Below, in pieces: positions 54,133 to 63,976 of a stretch of DNA of 64,000 bases. The notes beneath the pieces were generated by a model. The model saw only the letters and a list, made by a program, of their open reading frames with translations. It searched no databases and had not been told where the DNA came from. Source of the stretch: Lachnospiraceae bacterium (GTDB lineage Bacteria; Bacillota; Clostridia; Lachnospirales; Lachnospiraceae). The stretch lies in the NCBI GenBank assembly GCA_029008875.1, contig JAQXJP010000027.1, positions 1-64,000 on the forward strand, in the 5' to 3' direction. Position 1 is the stretch's first letter, and every line of letters starts with the position of its first letter. The position numbers were made by a program, and so were the translations under genes.

Positions 54133-55131
54133 TTATTTTAGGGCGACCTTTGCGGTCGAAGATCGTTCGATCAGTTGTGGGCGCATCAGGGTTTTGCTGA
54201 TGGGAATATGGTGAATCAGCGAATTCAGCATGACATATGCGCAGCGCCCCAGTTCATTGCGTTCCTGGCGGATGGTGGTGAGCGGGGGATTCAGAGTTTG
54301 CGCAATTTCAATGTCGTCAAATCCCACAATGCTGATGTCCTGCGGACAGCGGAGCCCCTTCTCGCTACACACTTCCATGGCACCCTGGGCGAGAAGATCG
54401 TTGCCGCAAACAATGGCTGTGGCCCCCTCGTCCAAGAAGCCGGGCACATGATACTTGGCGCTGTCCGCAACATAGTAGCCGTGAGCCATAAGATTTTTGT
54501 TCAGGGGAAGTCCTGCTTTTTTCATGGCACTTTCAAATGCTTCCTGACGCTGGTCGGAGACCAGAGAACCCTCGGAACCATTCAAAAAGGCAATTTTTTT
54601 GTGCCCCAGCTGGAGCAGATGCAGGACTGCAAGCTCGATTCCTTCGTGGCTGTCGGTGCCCACGTAACAGATGTTGGGGTTGCGCTCCACAAAATTGTCC
54701 AGAAGCACGGTGGGCATGGTGGTGGTGGGAAGCTGATTCATCCACTCGTCCTCCAGAGCAAACCCCACCATAAATGCCCCGCAATATCCGTTTTTCAACA
54801 GGTAGGTGTCGTATTTGTCCGCGGCCTGCAGCGCAGGGGTGGCATCCACAATATCCACATCCCATTTATTTTTATATGCGTTTTGCCGGAAGCCAAGAAC
54901 AATGTCATATCCGAACTTATCGGGGGCGTCGTAATCCATATTCTCGATGAGAAGACAGAGCTTGCGATGCTCCTCCTTGCGGGACCGCTTGGTGCTGTAC
55001 CCCATCTCCACCGCGGTGTCAAGAACGGCTTGGCGAAGGGATTCGCTGATATCGCTCGCGCCGTTAAGCCCCTTGGATACTGTGCTGACAGAAACTCCCA
55101 ATCGGTCAGCAATCTCTTTAATCGTTGCCAT
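54133..55131 (-). CDS. LacI-family transcriptional regulator
   Basis: 332 residues. The N-terminal LacI helix-turn-helix and hinge (TIKEIADRLGVSVSTVSKGLNGASDISESLR) are followed by a periplasmic-binding-like sugar sensor domain with VGTDSHEGIELAVLHLLQLGHKKIAFLNGS, ICGNDLLAQGAMEV-like sequence and ISIVGFDDIEIAQTLNPPLTTI. GAGAGGGG precedes the start. Divergent to the malE operon across a 426-bp gap, so it most likely controls maltodextrin genes; the effector is not known. Confidence 0.92.
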   Translation of the reverse strand: MATIKEIADRLGVSVSTVSKGLNGASDISESLRQAVLDTAVEMGYSTKRSRKEEHRKLCLLIENMDYDAPDKFGYDIVLGFRQNAYKNKWDVDIVDATPALQAADKYDTYLLKNGYCGAFMVGFALEDEWMNQLPTTTMPTVLLDNFVERNPNICYVGTDSHEGIELAVLHLLQLGHKKIAFLNGSEGSLVSDQRQEAFESAMKKAGLPLNKNLMAHGYYVADSAKYHVPGFLDEGATAIVCGNDLLAQGAMEVCSEKGLRCPQDISIVGFDDIEIAQTLNPPLTTIRQERNELGRCAYVMLNSLIHHIPISKTLMRPQLIERSSTAKVALK

Positions 55132-55167
55132 AATTTATACCCCTCTCCATAACAATATTTTTACATA

Positions 55168-55219
55168 ATTATATAGAATGGAGGCGGAACTTTCAATATT
55201 TTCGAAACATTATCGAAAA
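55168..55219 (-). promoter_or_regulatory. Promoter and candidate operator of the LacI-type regulator
   Basis: Minus strand TTGAAA (55191-55196), 17-bp spacer, TATAAT (55168-55173). Next to the -35 box lies a perfect inverted repeat, TTTTCGA (55199-55205) and TCGAAAA (55213-55219) with a 7-bp spacer, a likely operator. Confidence 0.55.
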
Positions 55220-55411
55220 AATACGAAAAAATTTTGTGGTATATATACAAAAATGGATTTCAAAAAATGTTAATAACGTCGAAAAACTATTTCCGAAGGC
55301 TAAAATCATTGACAAAAATAGGTGCAGAACATACAATTTACCTCGTTGGCAATATTTCCGTTGCCTGTTTATGAATGGGCAAATATGGAAACTTTTGAGT
55401 TGATGTTGCAC

Positions 55412-55470
55412 TTGCATAATGACGAAAAGCATTGTATAATATTACATAGTTTTGGTCGACATAACGAAAC
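55412..55470 (+). promoter_or_regulatory. malE promoter and overlapping operator candidate
   Basis: TTGCAT (55412-55417), 17-bp spacer, TATAAT (55435-55440). An imperfect palindrome with outer arms GTTTTG (55449-55454) and CGAAAC (55465-55470) and central GTCGAC covers the expected start site, where a LacI repressor would block transcription. The rest of the 55132-55557 gap contains an imperfect hairpin near 55355-55391 and no gene. Confidence 0.6.
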
Positions 55471-55557
55471 TCACAATCGCTGACCTTTATGAATGGTATA
55501 AGATGCTTTGCATTTTATATAGACACTTTTTCAAAATTTTAAAAGGAGAGGAAAACG

Positions 55558-56832
55558 ATGAAAAAGAAAGTATTATCAGTATTACTCGTTGCAGCTATGA
55601 CAGCTACCATGTTCGCTGGCTGTGGTAACGAGACAACCGAAGCTCCTGCAGATACTCAGGCAGCTTCAACCGAAGAGACCGTTGATTACGGCTCAGGTTC
55701 TATCACAATTTGGGCAGCTGAGAATGTTCAGGAGCTTACCCAGCAGTTGGCAGATCAGTTCATCGCTGACAACGGACTTGATTACACAGTAACCGTTGAA
55801 GCAGTAGGTGAAGGTGATGCAGCCGGCAACATGATTACAGACGTTGAGGGTGGAGCTGATATCTTCGGCTTCGCACAGGATCAGATTTCACGTCTTGTTT
55901 CTGCAGGTGCTTTGCAGCAGTTGACAGGAACCGGATATGATGAGTGGATTGCAGAGCAGAACGATGCCGGTGCAGCTGGTGCAGCTACAGTTGGTGGCGT
56001 TACATACGCTTTCCCGATGACATCTGACAACGGATACTTCTTATACTATGACAGCAGTGTTGTAACAGATCCTACTTCTCTTGAGAAGATCGCTGAGGAT
56101 TGTGCAGCAGCTGGCAAGAACTTCTACTTTGAGATCAACTCCGGTTGGTATCAGACAGCATTCTTCTTCGCTACCGGATGTGAGCTCACATACGATACCG
56201 ATGCAGATGCTAACTTCACAGCTTGCAACATCAACTATGCATCAGATGCAGGTGTTGTAGCTCTTAAGGAAATCATCGAGTTACAGTCATCTCCGGCATT
56301 CCAGAACGGTTCTTCTGTTGACAATGGTACCAATATCGGTGCTATCGTAGACGGAACTTGGGATTCCGGTGCAGCTCAGGCAGCTCTTGGCGACAACTAC
56401 GCATGTGCTAAACTTCCTTCCTTCGTTGGCTCTGATGGAAATACCTATCAGTTGAGCGGATTTGGTGGATTTAAGCTCTTGGGCGTTAAGCCGCAGACAG
56501 AGGCTGGAAAGCTTCAGGTTTGCTTGATGCTTGCTCAGTACTTAACCAACACCGAGTCACAGCTTGCTCGTTACAATGCAGTTGGTTGGGGTCCTTCCAA
56601 CGTGGCAGCTCAGGGAGATGCATCAGTTCAGTCTGACGCAGCACTTGCAGCACTTGCAGAGCAGTTGGTATACACCATTCCTCAGGGTAACTACCCGGGA
56701 GATTACTGGACACTTGCAACCTCACTTGGTGATGACGTTATTTCTGGAAACCTCAGCTCCTCTACTTCTGACGAAGATTTGATGGCAGCTCTTCAGACCT
56801 TCCAGGATACCTGCATCTCTTACGCTCAGTAA
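55558..56832 (+). CDS. malE: Maltodextrin ABC transporter substrate-binding lipoprotein
   Basis: 424 residues. Lipoprotein signal with the cysteine at 22 (MFAGCG), an acidic Thr-rich linker, then a family 1 solute-binding fold (ITIWAAENVQELTQQLADQFIADNGLDYTVTVEAVGEGDAAGNM....FAQDQISRLVSAGAL). Specificity for maltose/maltodextrin is inferred from the neighbouring permeases and amylase. Codon use is strongly biased to GCA/GCT and GTT, unlike nearby genes, implying very high expression. An intercistronic hairpin separates it from malF, so it can be made in excess. Confidence 0.9.
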   Translation: MKKKVLSVLLVAAMTATMFAGCGNETTEAPADTQAASTEETVDYGSGSITIWAAENVQELTQQLADQFIADNGLDYTVTVEAVGEGDAAGNMITDVEGGADIFGFAQDQISRLVSAGALQQLTGTGYDEWIAEQNDAGAAGAATVGGVTYAFPMTSDNGYFLYYDSSVVTDPTSLEKIAEDCAAAGKNFYFEINSGWYQTAFFFATGCELTYDTDADANFTACNINYASDAGVVALKEIIELQSSPAFQNGSSVDNGTNIGAIVDGTWDSGAAQAALGDNYACAKLPSFVGSDGNTYQLSGFGGFKLLGVKPQTEAGKLQVCLMLAQYLTNTESQLARYNAVGWGPSNVAAQGDASVQSDAALAALAEQLVYTIPQGNYPGDYWTLATSLGDDVISGNLSSSTSDEDLMAALQTFQDTCISYAQ

Positions 56833-56861
56833 TTTTGGCAAGTACATTCTAGAAGAATCGA

Positions 56862-56902
56862 AAAAGCATAGGGGTAGCGTATTGTCTACCCCTTGCTTTT
56901 TT
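56862..56902 (+). terminator. Attenuator hairpin between malE and malF
   Basis: GCA plus AGGGGTAG (56866-56877) pair with CTACCCCT plus TGC (56886-56896), one bulge, six T residues after. Partial read-through would give much malE and less malFG transcript. Confidence 0.8.
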
Positions 56903-56975
56903 ATCAATCTCGTTACATTCTGTGAGGTTACTACTTATGGTCACCTACAGGAATTTGATGCAACTTGGAGGGACT

Positions 56976-58352
56976 ATGAAAAAGATTGCAGACTTTTTTA
57001 AGGGAATAGGCAACGATTTAAAGGAAATTGGTGTAACCTTCAAAGAAGGCGATTGGAAAACTCGCATTTCTTTTTTGATTATGGGCTTTGGCCCTCTTTT
57101 GAGAAAATATTTTGTGCGCGGAATTGCATTCCTCGCAATTGAAGTGTTGTATATTTACTACATGGTGGTAAGTGGCTCAAAGTTTCTTGCAAAGTTTAAC
57201 ACTTTGGGTACCGAAGGCACGCATATGGATCCGAAGACCTTCCTTACCGTGTACGGTGACAACAGCTTCTTGATTTTGCTATATGGTCTTATGGCGATTT
57301 TGATTACCCTGCTCTTCATTGTAGTATGGCGTATGAATATTCGTGAAAATCGCAAGGAGGAGCTTGCTGCAAAGGAAGGCAAAGCAGTTCCTACCGTGAA
57401 GCAGGATTTGTACTCTCTGTTGGATGAGAAATTTCATGCGACATTGCTGACACTTCCTACCACCGGAATTGCAACCTTTATGATTCTCCCGATTATCTTC
57501 ATGATTTGCGTAGCGTTTACCAATTATGATTATAATCATCAGGCTCCTGCCAAGCTCTTTACGTGGGTTGGCTTGGAGAACTTTAAGAACCTGTTTTCTT
57601 TCGGTTCAGCAGGCTTTGGCGGTACCTTCTTCCGCGTATTGGGATGGACATTAGTTTGGGCATTCTTTGCAACATTCCTGAATTACTTCCTTGGTATGGG
57701 TGTTGCAATTTTGATAAACAAAAAGGGCGTAAAGTTTAAGAAATTGTGGAGAACAATTCTCGTTATGTCAATTGCGATTCCGCAGTTCGTTTCATTACTT
57801 TATGTTTCCAAGTTATTCGCAAATGATGGTTTGATCAACTCCTACCTCATGAAGTGGGGATGGATTGACAGTGCAATTCCGTTTTGGACGGATCCCATGC
57901 TTGCGAGAGTGACCATCATTATTATCAACTGTTGGATCGGTATTCCGTATCTGATGTTGATTTCCACCGGTATTTTGATGAATATCCCGGAGGATTTGTA
58001 TGAAAGTGCGAGAATTGACGGCGCCAACGCATGGCAAATGTTCCGCAAGATTACATTGCCGTACATGCTGTTCGTGACAGGCCCGTATCTGTTGACACAG
58101 TTTACAGGAAACCTCAACAACTTCAACGTTATCTTCCTTCTCTCCGGAGGTGGACCACAGTCCATGTCCCTGTCAGGAAGCGCCGGTTCTACCGACTTGT
58201 TGATTACATGGTTGTATAAGATGACGGTTAATGATACCAACTATAGTATGGCTGCGGTAATCGGTATTATGGTATTCGTTGTAACTGCAGTTATCTCATT
58301 AATTGTGTATGGTATGTTACCATCAGTTAAGGACGAGGAGGGATTCCAGTAA
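56976..58352 (+). CDS. malF: Maltodextrin ABC transporter permease MalF
   Basis: 458 residues from ATG 56976, preceded by GGAGGG; an earlier in-frame start at 56922 is inside the attenuator spacer and unlikely. Several membrane helices, an outside insert, and the permease loop EDLYESARIDGANAWQMFRKITLPYM that contacts the ATPase (EAA motif). No MalK-type ATPase gene is in the window; a shared MsmK-like ATPase encoded elsewhere is expected in Firmicutes. Overlaps malG by one base. Confidence 0.92.
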   Translation: MKKIADFFKGIGNDLKEIGVTFKEGDWKTRISFLIMGFGPLLRKYFVRGIAFLAIEVLYIYYMVVSGSKFLAKFNTLGTEGTHMDPKTFLTVYGDNSFLILLYGLMAILITLLFIVVWRMNIRENRKEELAAKEGKAVPTVKQDLYSLLDEKFHATLLTLPTTGIATFMILPIIFMICVAFTNYDYNHQAPAKLFTWVGLENFKNLFSFGSAGFGGTFFRVLGWTLVWAFFATFLNYFLGMGVAILINKKGVKFKKLWRTILVMSIAIPQFVSLLYVSKLFANDGLINSYLMKWGWIDSAIPFWTDPMLARVTIIIINCWIGIPYLMLISTGILMNIPEDLYESARIDGANAWQMFRKITLPYMLFVTGPYLLTQFTGNLNNFNVIFLLSGGGPQSMSLSGSAGSTDLLITWLYKMTVNDTNYSMAAVIGIMVFVVTAVISLIVYGMLPSVKDEEGFQ

Positions 58353-59230
58353 TGGCTAAGCAAAAAGAAAAGAAATTACACAAGCAGCATAATGCGCTCA
58401 GCAATGGAATCGCGTATGTTGTATTGATCTTAATCAGCATTGTCTGGTTAGCCCCGTTTGTAATGATTGTATTGCAGAGTTTCCGCTCTTATAATGAAGG
58501 CGGTGGAGGAATGGTAGAGTACCTTCTTCCGAAGACTTTCTCTCTGGACTCCTACAAGTGGTTATTCAGTAGTGAGAGCCAGTTCTTTAAATGGTATGGA
58601 AACACCTTTATCATTGCTTTCTTCATCACACTGGGACAGACTGCAATGGTGCTTATGGTAAGTTACGCCTTGTCCCGTATGAGATTTAAGGGACGTGAGC
58701 TTTGGATGAGAGTTTGCTTGATTCTCGGAATGTTCCCGGGATTCTTGACCATGATTTGCTTGTACTTCCTGCTCAAGAACTTCGGTTTGACACAGGCCGG
58801 CGCAATTCCGGGATTGATTTTGATCGGTGTTGCCAGTTCCGGTATGGGATACTATGTATGTAAGGGATTCTTTGACACGATTCCGAAATCTTTGGATGAG
58901 GCAGCCAGAATTGACGGTGCGTCAAGAGCAAGAATTTTCTTCACCCTGACCATTCCGCTTTCAAAGCCGATTATTATCTATACCGCTTTGACTGCATTCA
59001 TGGCTCCCTGGTGTGATTACATCTTTGCATCCTATGTTGCGTTTGGTTACAGTGATAGCTACAACGTTGCAGTGGCGTTGTTCCGCTGGGTTAAGACAAA
59101 CGATTACCAGGGTTACTTTACACGATTCTGTGCAGGTGGTGTTTTGATTGCAGTTCCGATTACGATTCTGTTCATGTGCTTGCAGAAGTATTATGTAGAA
59201 GGTGTAACCGGTGGTGCAGTAAAGGGCTAA
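58352..59230 (+). CDS. malG: Maltodextrin ABC transporter permease MalG
   Basis: 292 residues with about six membrane helices and the EAA loop IPKSLDEAARIDGASRARIFFTLTIPLSKP. It pairs with MalF in the membrane channel. The final base of the malF stop is the first base of this ATG. A terminator follows 12 bp after the stop. Confidence 0.93.
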   Translation: MAKQKEKKLHKQHNALSNGIAYVVLILISIVWLAPFVMIVLQSFRSYNEGGGGMVEYLLPKTFSLDSYKWLFSSESQFFKWYGNTFIIAFFITLGQTAMVLMVSYALSRMRFKGRELWMRVCLILGMFPGFLTMICLYFLLKNFGLTQAGAIPGLILIGVASSGMGYYVCKGFFDTIPKSLDEAARIDGASRARIFFTLTIPLSKPIIIYTALTAFMAPWCDYIFASYVAFGYSDSYNVAVALFRWVKTNDYQGYFTRFCAGGVLIAVPITILFMCLQKYYVEGVTGGAVKG

Positions 59231-59241
59231 AAAGTATTTAT

Positions 59242-59273
59242 TCGGCAGTCGGATTCCGGCTGCCGATTTTTTT
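59242..59273 (+). terminator. malG terminator
   Basis: TCGGCAG (59242-59248) with CTGCCGA (59260-59266), an inner four-pair extension and seven T residues. Confidence 0.88.
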
Positions 59274-59347
59274 GAGCATAATTTGAAGAATGATAGAATT
59301 TATTGTAAAATAGTATTAATTTGAGCGAATTTTTGAGGTAAATGTTA

Positions 59348-60970
59348 ATGAAAATATACAAAAACCGATGGATCTGTGTTATAATGACTATGTTATTAGT
59401 TCTTGTGACACTGGTAGGCTGCGGGGATAATGCAAGCAATGGTCAGAAGGCGGAATCATACGAATACGATTATGAGCAGGAACTGAATATCATCGATGAC
59501 AATTATCGAAATTATTATGAGATATTTGTCTATTCCTTCTATGACTCCGACGGGGATGGAATCGGAGATCTCCGCGGCGTTATTGAGAAGTTGGACTACA
59601 TACAGGAGATGGGATTTAACGGTATCTGGTTGATGCCGATTATGCCATCCACAACCTACCACAAATATGATGTCATTGACTACAAAGATATCGACCCGGA
59701 ATACGGGACCCTGGAGGATTTTCAGGAACTGGTAGACGAATGCCATGAGCGTGACATCCGATTGATTATCGATTTTGTCATCAATCACTCCTCCGCACAG
59801 AACCAATGGTTTTTGGAGGCCTGTGATTATTTGAGGACCTTGGACGAGGGGGAAGAGCCGGACGTAACAGCTTGCCCTTACGTGGATTATTATCATTTTT
59901 CTACGGAGAAGATAGACAGTACCTATTATGGGGTTGCCGGAGTTGATTGGTGGTATGAAGGATCTTTCTGGGATCAGATGCCGGATTTGAACCTGGAGAG
60001 TGAGGCGCTTCGCGGCGAGATCGAAGACATTGCGAAGTTTTGGATTGATATGGGTGTGGATGGATTCCGAATGGATGCGGCACTGCATTTTGAGGAGGAA
60101 GACGATGATGCAAACAATGAGATCTTGAACTGGATATACAGCTATGGAAAGTCCCTGAATCCGGAATTTTACATGGTGTCAGAGGTCTGGGCCAGCGAGA
60201 AAACCATCACGGATTACTACGGCAGTTTGACGCCCAGTATGTTCAATTTTGATGCTGCCTCCGCGGAAGGCAAGATTATGAAGGCCGCAAGGAATGGAAG
60301 TGCAGTGGGCTTTGTTCAGGCGATGTTGCGATACCAGGAGGATTTTTCCGCAGTGAACCCGGAGTATATCGATGCTCCGTTTTTGACCAATCATGATCAG
60401 GTGCGGGTGGCAAATGCGCTGACCAGCAACCCGGATAATATGAAGATGGCGGCAGGCCTTCTGATGACCATGAGTGGAAGCCCCTTCGTGTATTACGGGG
60501 AGGAGATCGGGATGAAGAGCAGCGGAACGAAGGATGAGAACAAGCGACTTCCCATGCGCTGGTCGGAAGCGGATGACACCGGAATGACCAAGGGGCCAAG
60601 TGGCAGTGACAAAAACGCGGAGCAGACATTCGCGGCATTGGATGAACAGTTGTCCGATCCGGATTCCATCGTGAATTATTATCGCCGGGCCATTCGGATT
60701 CGAAACGAGAATCCGGAGATTGCGCGAGGAACCATCACATTGGTGGAGGAATTGTCCGAGGGAAATCAGGCTGCCATCACCAAGACATACGAGGGAAGCA
60801 CTATCGGAATTCTGTACAACACCGCCGATAGGGATGCCACTATGGATTTGCAGGGGACTGCATTGGAAGGAATGGAAATTCGCGGATATATGACTTTGCA
60901 TGGAGAGGTTGTCACTTTGGAGAATGGAGAGGTGTCCCTTCCGGCACAATCAATCTGCATTTTAAAATAA
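59348..60970 (+). CDS. GH13 alpha-amylase/neopullulanase-like lipoprotein
   Basis: 540 residues from ATG 59348, 9 nt after GAGG (an ATG two codons earlier is too close). A lipobox ending LVGC at residue 25 anchors it outside the cell. The (beta/alpha)8 domain shows DSDGDGIGDLRGVIEKLDYI, DFVINHSS, the nucleophile D243 in DGFRMDAAL, the acid E279 in MVSEVWAS and D350 in LTNHDQVR. A C-terminal beta-domain follows. All three catalytic acids are present. Predicted to cut starch or maltodextrins for the adjacent importer. Confidence 0.9.
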   Translation: MKIYKNRWICVIMTMLLVLVTLVGCGDNASNGQKAESYEYDYEQELNIIDDNYRNYYEIFVYSFYDSDGDGIGDLRGVIEKLDYIQEMGFNGIWLMPIMPSTTYHKYDVIDYKDIDPEYGTLEDFQELVDECHERDIRLIIDFVINHSSAQNQWFLEACDYLRTLDEGEEPDVTACPYVDYYHFSTEKIDSTYYGVAGVDWWYEGSFWDQMPDLNLESEALRGEIEDIAKFWIDMGVDGFRMDAALHFEEEDDDANNEILNWIYSYGKSLNPEFYMVSEVWASEKTITDYYGSLTPSMFNFDAASAEGKIMKAARNGSAVGFVQAMLRYQEDFSAVNPEYIDAPFLTNHDQVRVANALTSNPDNMKMAAGLLMTMSGSPFVYYGEEIGMKSSGTKDENKRLPMRWSEADDTGMTKGPSGSDKNAEQTFAALDEQLSDPDSIVNYYRRAIRIRNENPEIARGTITLVEELSEGNQAAITKTYEGSTIGILYNTADRDATMDLQGTALEGMEIRGYMTLHGEVVTLENGEVSLPAQSICILK

Positions 60971-61009
60971 TTTTTGGGGTAACAAAAGTCAATGTATAGG
61001 AGAGAATGC

Positions 61010-63226
61010 ATGAGCAAAAAGGAAAAAGGACAAAAAGAAATAAAGGAACCTAAGGCACCCAAAACTCCGAAGGCTCCAAAAGCTCCAAAGGCGCCCAAAG
61101 CACCAAAGGGATTGAAAACGCCCAAGGCACCCAAAATTCCGAAGGCACCGAAGATGTCCGGGGCAAAAAAACAGCATGCAGAGAAGACAAAATCGGAGGT
61201 TCCGTTTATCAGAAGTATCGGAGCACGCTTGATTGCGGCCTTTATGATTCCTGTACTTGGCATTGTGATATTGGGTGTGGCTTCCTACCGGAAGTCCAGC
61301 ACGGCTCTGATCAGCAACTACCAGACGTCCGTGGAACAGACCGTAGACATGATGCAGCAATACATCAGCCTTGTTGTGAGCAGTGAGAAGGATGAGTTCA
61401 AGTCTTACCTCACCAATGCGGATATGAAAAACTATCTGGGCGGATTGCTGGATGAGAAGGATGAAATTTCAAACAGGACGGATTTTCAGTCCCTTTTGCG
61501 CAATAAGATGGCACTGGATTCTAAAATCCGAAATGTCTTTATTCTGGCAGACTCCAACCGGACACTGAACGAGGCTACGGCTCAGGTGCAGGGAAACTTG
61601 TACAGCGCCTATAGCGCAACCACCCAGGGTGCCATTATGGCTTCGGATACATCGGGATGGCACATTTTCGGTCAGGATCCGGAGGCGGATGCCATCATGG
61701 GAATCAAGACGGAGGGATATTGCCTTCGAATCGCCAAGAGAATGAACGAGCAAAAAGCGGTTATGCTGATAGATATCGATGCAAGTGTGATTCGCGAGAG
61801 CATGAAGGCTCTGGACGGAGGGGAAGGCTCCTATGTATGTATTGTCACGGAGGATGGAACGGAATTCTACTCCGATGGGGAACTTCAGTTGGAAGCACCC
61901 ATGGTGTTTGGAACAGAGTTCTATGAAGCGGCGATGGCATCTGAAGAGCAGTCCGGCAATGATATGGTGGATATCGGAGGAAAGCAGTATCTGTTTTTAT
62001 ACAGCAAGATGACAACCGGTAATGCCATAGTCACTGCTTTGGTGCCCTCTGCAAGATTGACTGCTGAGGCGTCGCAGATTAAGACTCTCTCCGTGGCGCT
62101 GGTCATCCTGTTTGTTCTGATTGCCTCTGTTTTGGCACTGTATATTTCCAGAACAATGATTAACACGATTAAGTATATTCTCCGTCAGCTCCGCAAGGTT
62201 TCCGGCGGAGACCTCACCGTCCATCTGACGGCCAAGACAAAGGATGAATTCAGCCTCCTGTGCGATGGCGTCAATCATATGGTTGAGCACGTGAAGGATT
62301 TGATTGTCCATGTCAACGAGGTGAGCAACCAGTTGAATGATGCTGCTTCCTACGTGAATCAGGCATCCGGAACGTTTTTGGAGACCTCCCAGGATATTCA
62401 AAGTGCGGTGAATGAGATTGAAATCGGTGTAAACAAGCTGGATACCGGGTCCGAGGATTGCCTGACACAGATGGATTCCCTCTCCGGAAAAATCTCAAAT
62501 GTGAGCCAGAATGCGGATGAAATCGGAAAGCTGACCTCCGAGACGGGAAGCACAATCTCAAGCGGAATCGAATCCGTACAGGGATTGACCCGCAGCGCCC
62601 AGTCTACCATGGAGATTACGCAGCGTGTTATCACAGCAATCGAGGAGCTGGAATCAAAATCAAAATCTATCGATAAGATAATCTCTGCAATCAATGATAT
62701 TGCAGAACAGACAAACCTGCTTTCCCTGAACGCTTCCATTGAGGCGGCCCGCGCAGGGGAGGCCGGCAGGGGCTTTGCGGTTGTGGCGGAGGAGATCCGC
62801 AAATTGTCGGATCAGTGTCTGACATCTGCAGGACAGATTTCTTCCATCGTGACGGAAATCGTTGCAAACACCGCGGAGGTCGTGGAAATTGCAAGGCAGG
62901 CGGAGAGTGTGGTATCCACCCAGGCGGATGTGGTGGAGGAAACCACCGAATCCTTCCGCAGAATTGACCGCCAGGTTCAGTCGTTGCTGGATGCACTTGG
63001 AACCATTTCCAACAATGTGGACGAGATGAATTCCTCGCGTTCCGAGACGCTGGAAGCAATCGAGAGTATTTCTGCCGTTTCGGCAGAGACCGCAGCATGT
63101 TCTTCCACCGTGTACACAAGTGCCGGCTCACAGTTGTCTGCCGTGCAGGAGCTTGAGAAGGCATCCGTTGATCTGGCAGAGAAATCAGACCGGTTGGTGG
63201 AGATGCTGAAATCATTTACCATTTAA
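61010..63226 (+). CDS. Methyl-accepting chemotaxis protein with Lys-Pro-Ala-rich N-terminal tail
   Basis: 738 residues from ATG 61010 (AGGAGAG upstream). An unusual first ~70 residues contain repeated PKAPK units and are strongly basic and proline-rich. Then come membrane helix 1 (about 74-97), an outside sensor (about 100-350), helix 2 (about 355-380), HAMP, and the signalling domain whose tip reads [39 protein letters not shown]. The tail lies before the first helix and so is cytoplasmic. Ligand unknown; position next to maltose genes suggests sugar sensing, as inference. Confidence 0.9.
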   Translation: MSKKEKGQKEIKEPKAPKTPKAPKAPKAPKAPKGLKTPKAPKIPKAPKMSGAKKQHAEKTKSEVPFIRSIGARLIAAFMIPVLGIVILGVASYRKSSTALISNYQTSVEQTVDMMQQYISLVVSSEKDEFKSYLTNADMKNYLGGLLDEKDEISNRTDFQSLLRNKMALDSKIRNVFILADSNRTLNEATAQVQGNLYSAYSATTQGAIMASDTSGWHIFGQDPEADAIMGIKTEGYCLRIAKRMNEQKAVMLIDIDASVIRESMKALDGGEGSYVCIVTEDGTEFYSDGELQLEAPMVFGTEFYEAAMASEEQSGNDMVDIGGKQYLFLYSKMTTGNAIVTALVPSARLTAEASQIKTLSVALVILFVLIASVLALYISRTMINTIKYILRQLRKVSGGDLTVHLTAKTKDEFSLLCDGVNHMVEHVKDLIVHVNEVSNQLNDAASYVNQASGTFLETSQDIQSAVNEIEIGVNKLDTGSEDCLTQMDSLSGKISNVSQNADEIGKLTSETGSTISSGIESVQGLTRSAQSTMEITQRVITAIEELESKSKSIDKIISAINDIAEQTNLLSLNASIEAARAGEAGRGFAVVAEEIRKLSDQCLTSAGQISSIVTEIVANTAEVVEIARQAESVVSTQADVVEETTESFRRIDRQVQSLLDALGTISNNVDEMNSSRSETLEAIESISAVSAETAACSSTVYTSAGSQLSAVQELEKASVDLAEKSDRLVEMLKSFTI

Positions 63227-63235
63227 GGGGATAGT

Positions 63236-63976
63236 ATGAGAATCAGAACCATTCTAATCTATGCATTTTTCTTTTTCTATTTGTTACTTGGGTTGCCGGT
63301 GTTGGCAGTGGAGTGGGTTATCTCCAAATTTAATCAGAGACTTGCAGATATCAGACGCTTGCGAATGGTACAATGGGCGTTTCGCAGTATCCTCTTCATC
63401 GGGGGAATCAAAGTGAATGTGACCGGCTGTGAAAATGTGCCGGAAAACGAAGCGGTATTGTATATCGGAAATCACAGAAGTATTTTCGACATCATTGTAA
63501 CTTATCCGCAATGCAGGAACCTGACAGGATATATCGCCAAAAAGTCCGTGAAGAAAGTTCCCGGATTGAGGCTTTGGATGAAGAGGCTGTACTGCTTGTT
63601 CCTTGACCGGGATGACATCAAGCAGAGTATGAAGGTGATCCTTGACGCCATCGAACTCATAAAAAGAGGCATTTCTGTCTGTGTTTTTCCGGAGGGGACC
63701 CGCAACAAGAACCGTGAGAGGCCGGATGAATTGTTGCAGTTCAAGGAGGGAACCTTCAAGATTGCACAGAAGACCGGGTGCAAGATTATTCCCATGGCCA
63801 TCCTGGGAACAGATGATATCTTCGAAAATCATCTTCCATGGATTCACAAGGGGGATGTTCAGGTGATCTACGGAGAACCCATTGTGATCGCAGACTTGGA
63901 AAAAGAAGATCAGAAACACCTGGGAGCCTATTGCCAGAGGGTGGTCTCTGAGATGATAAAAAATGCGATGAAGTAG
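63236..63976 (+). CDS. plsC: 1-acyl-sn-glycerol-3-phosphate acyltransferase
   Basis: 246 residues. One N-terminal membrane helix (about 5-25), then acyltransferase motif NHRSIFD at 79-85 (HX4D catalytic pair), LDRDD and FPEGTRNKN near 153. Makes phosphatidic acid for phospholipid synthesis. It begins 9 bp after the chemoreceptor stop, with AAGGGG upstream. The stop codon lies in the window at 63974-63976. Confidence 0.92.
   Translation: MRIRTILIYAFFFFYLLLGLPVLAVEWVISKFNQRLADIRRLRMVQWAFRSILFIGGIKVNVTGCENVPENEAVLYIGNHRSIFDIIVTYPQCRNLTGYIAKKSVKKVPGLRLWMKRLYCLFLDRDDIKQSMKVILDAIELIKRGISVCVFPEGTRNKNRERPDELLQFKEGTFKIAQKTGCKIIPMAILGTDDIFENHLPWIHKGDVQVIYGEPIVIADLEKEDQKHLGAYCQRVVSEMIKNAMK

Noticed and set aside
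61051-61160. Separate small histone-like basic protein encoded by the PKAPK repeats
   Set aside because: The repeats are in frame with the chemoreceptor and share its ribosome binding site; no stop follows before the membrane helix.
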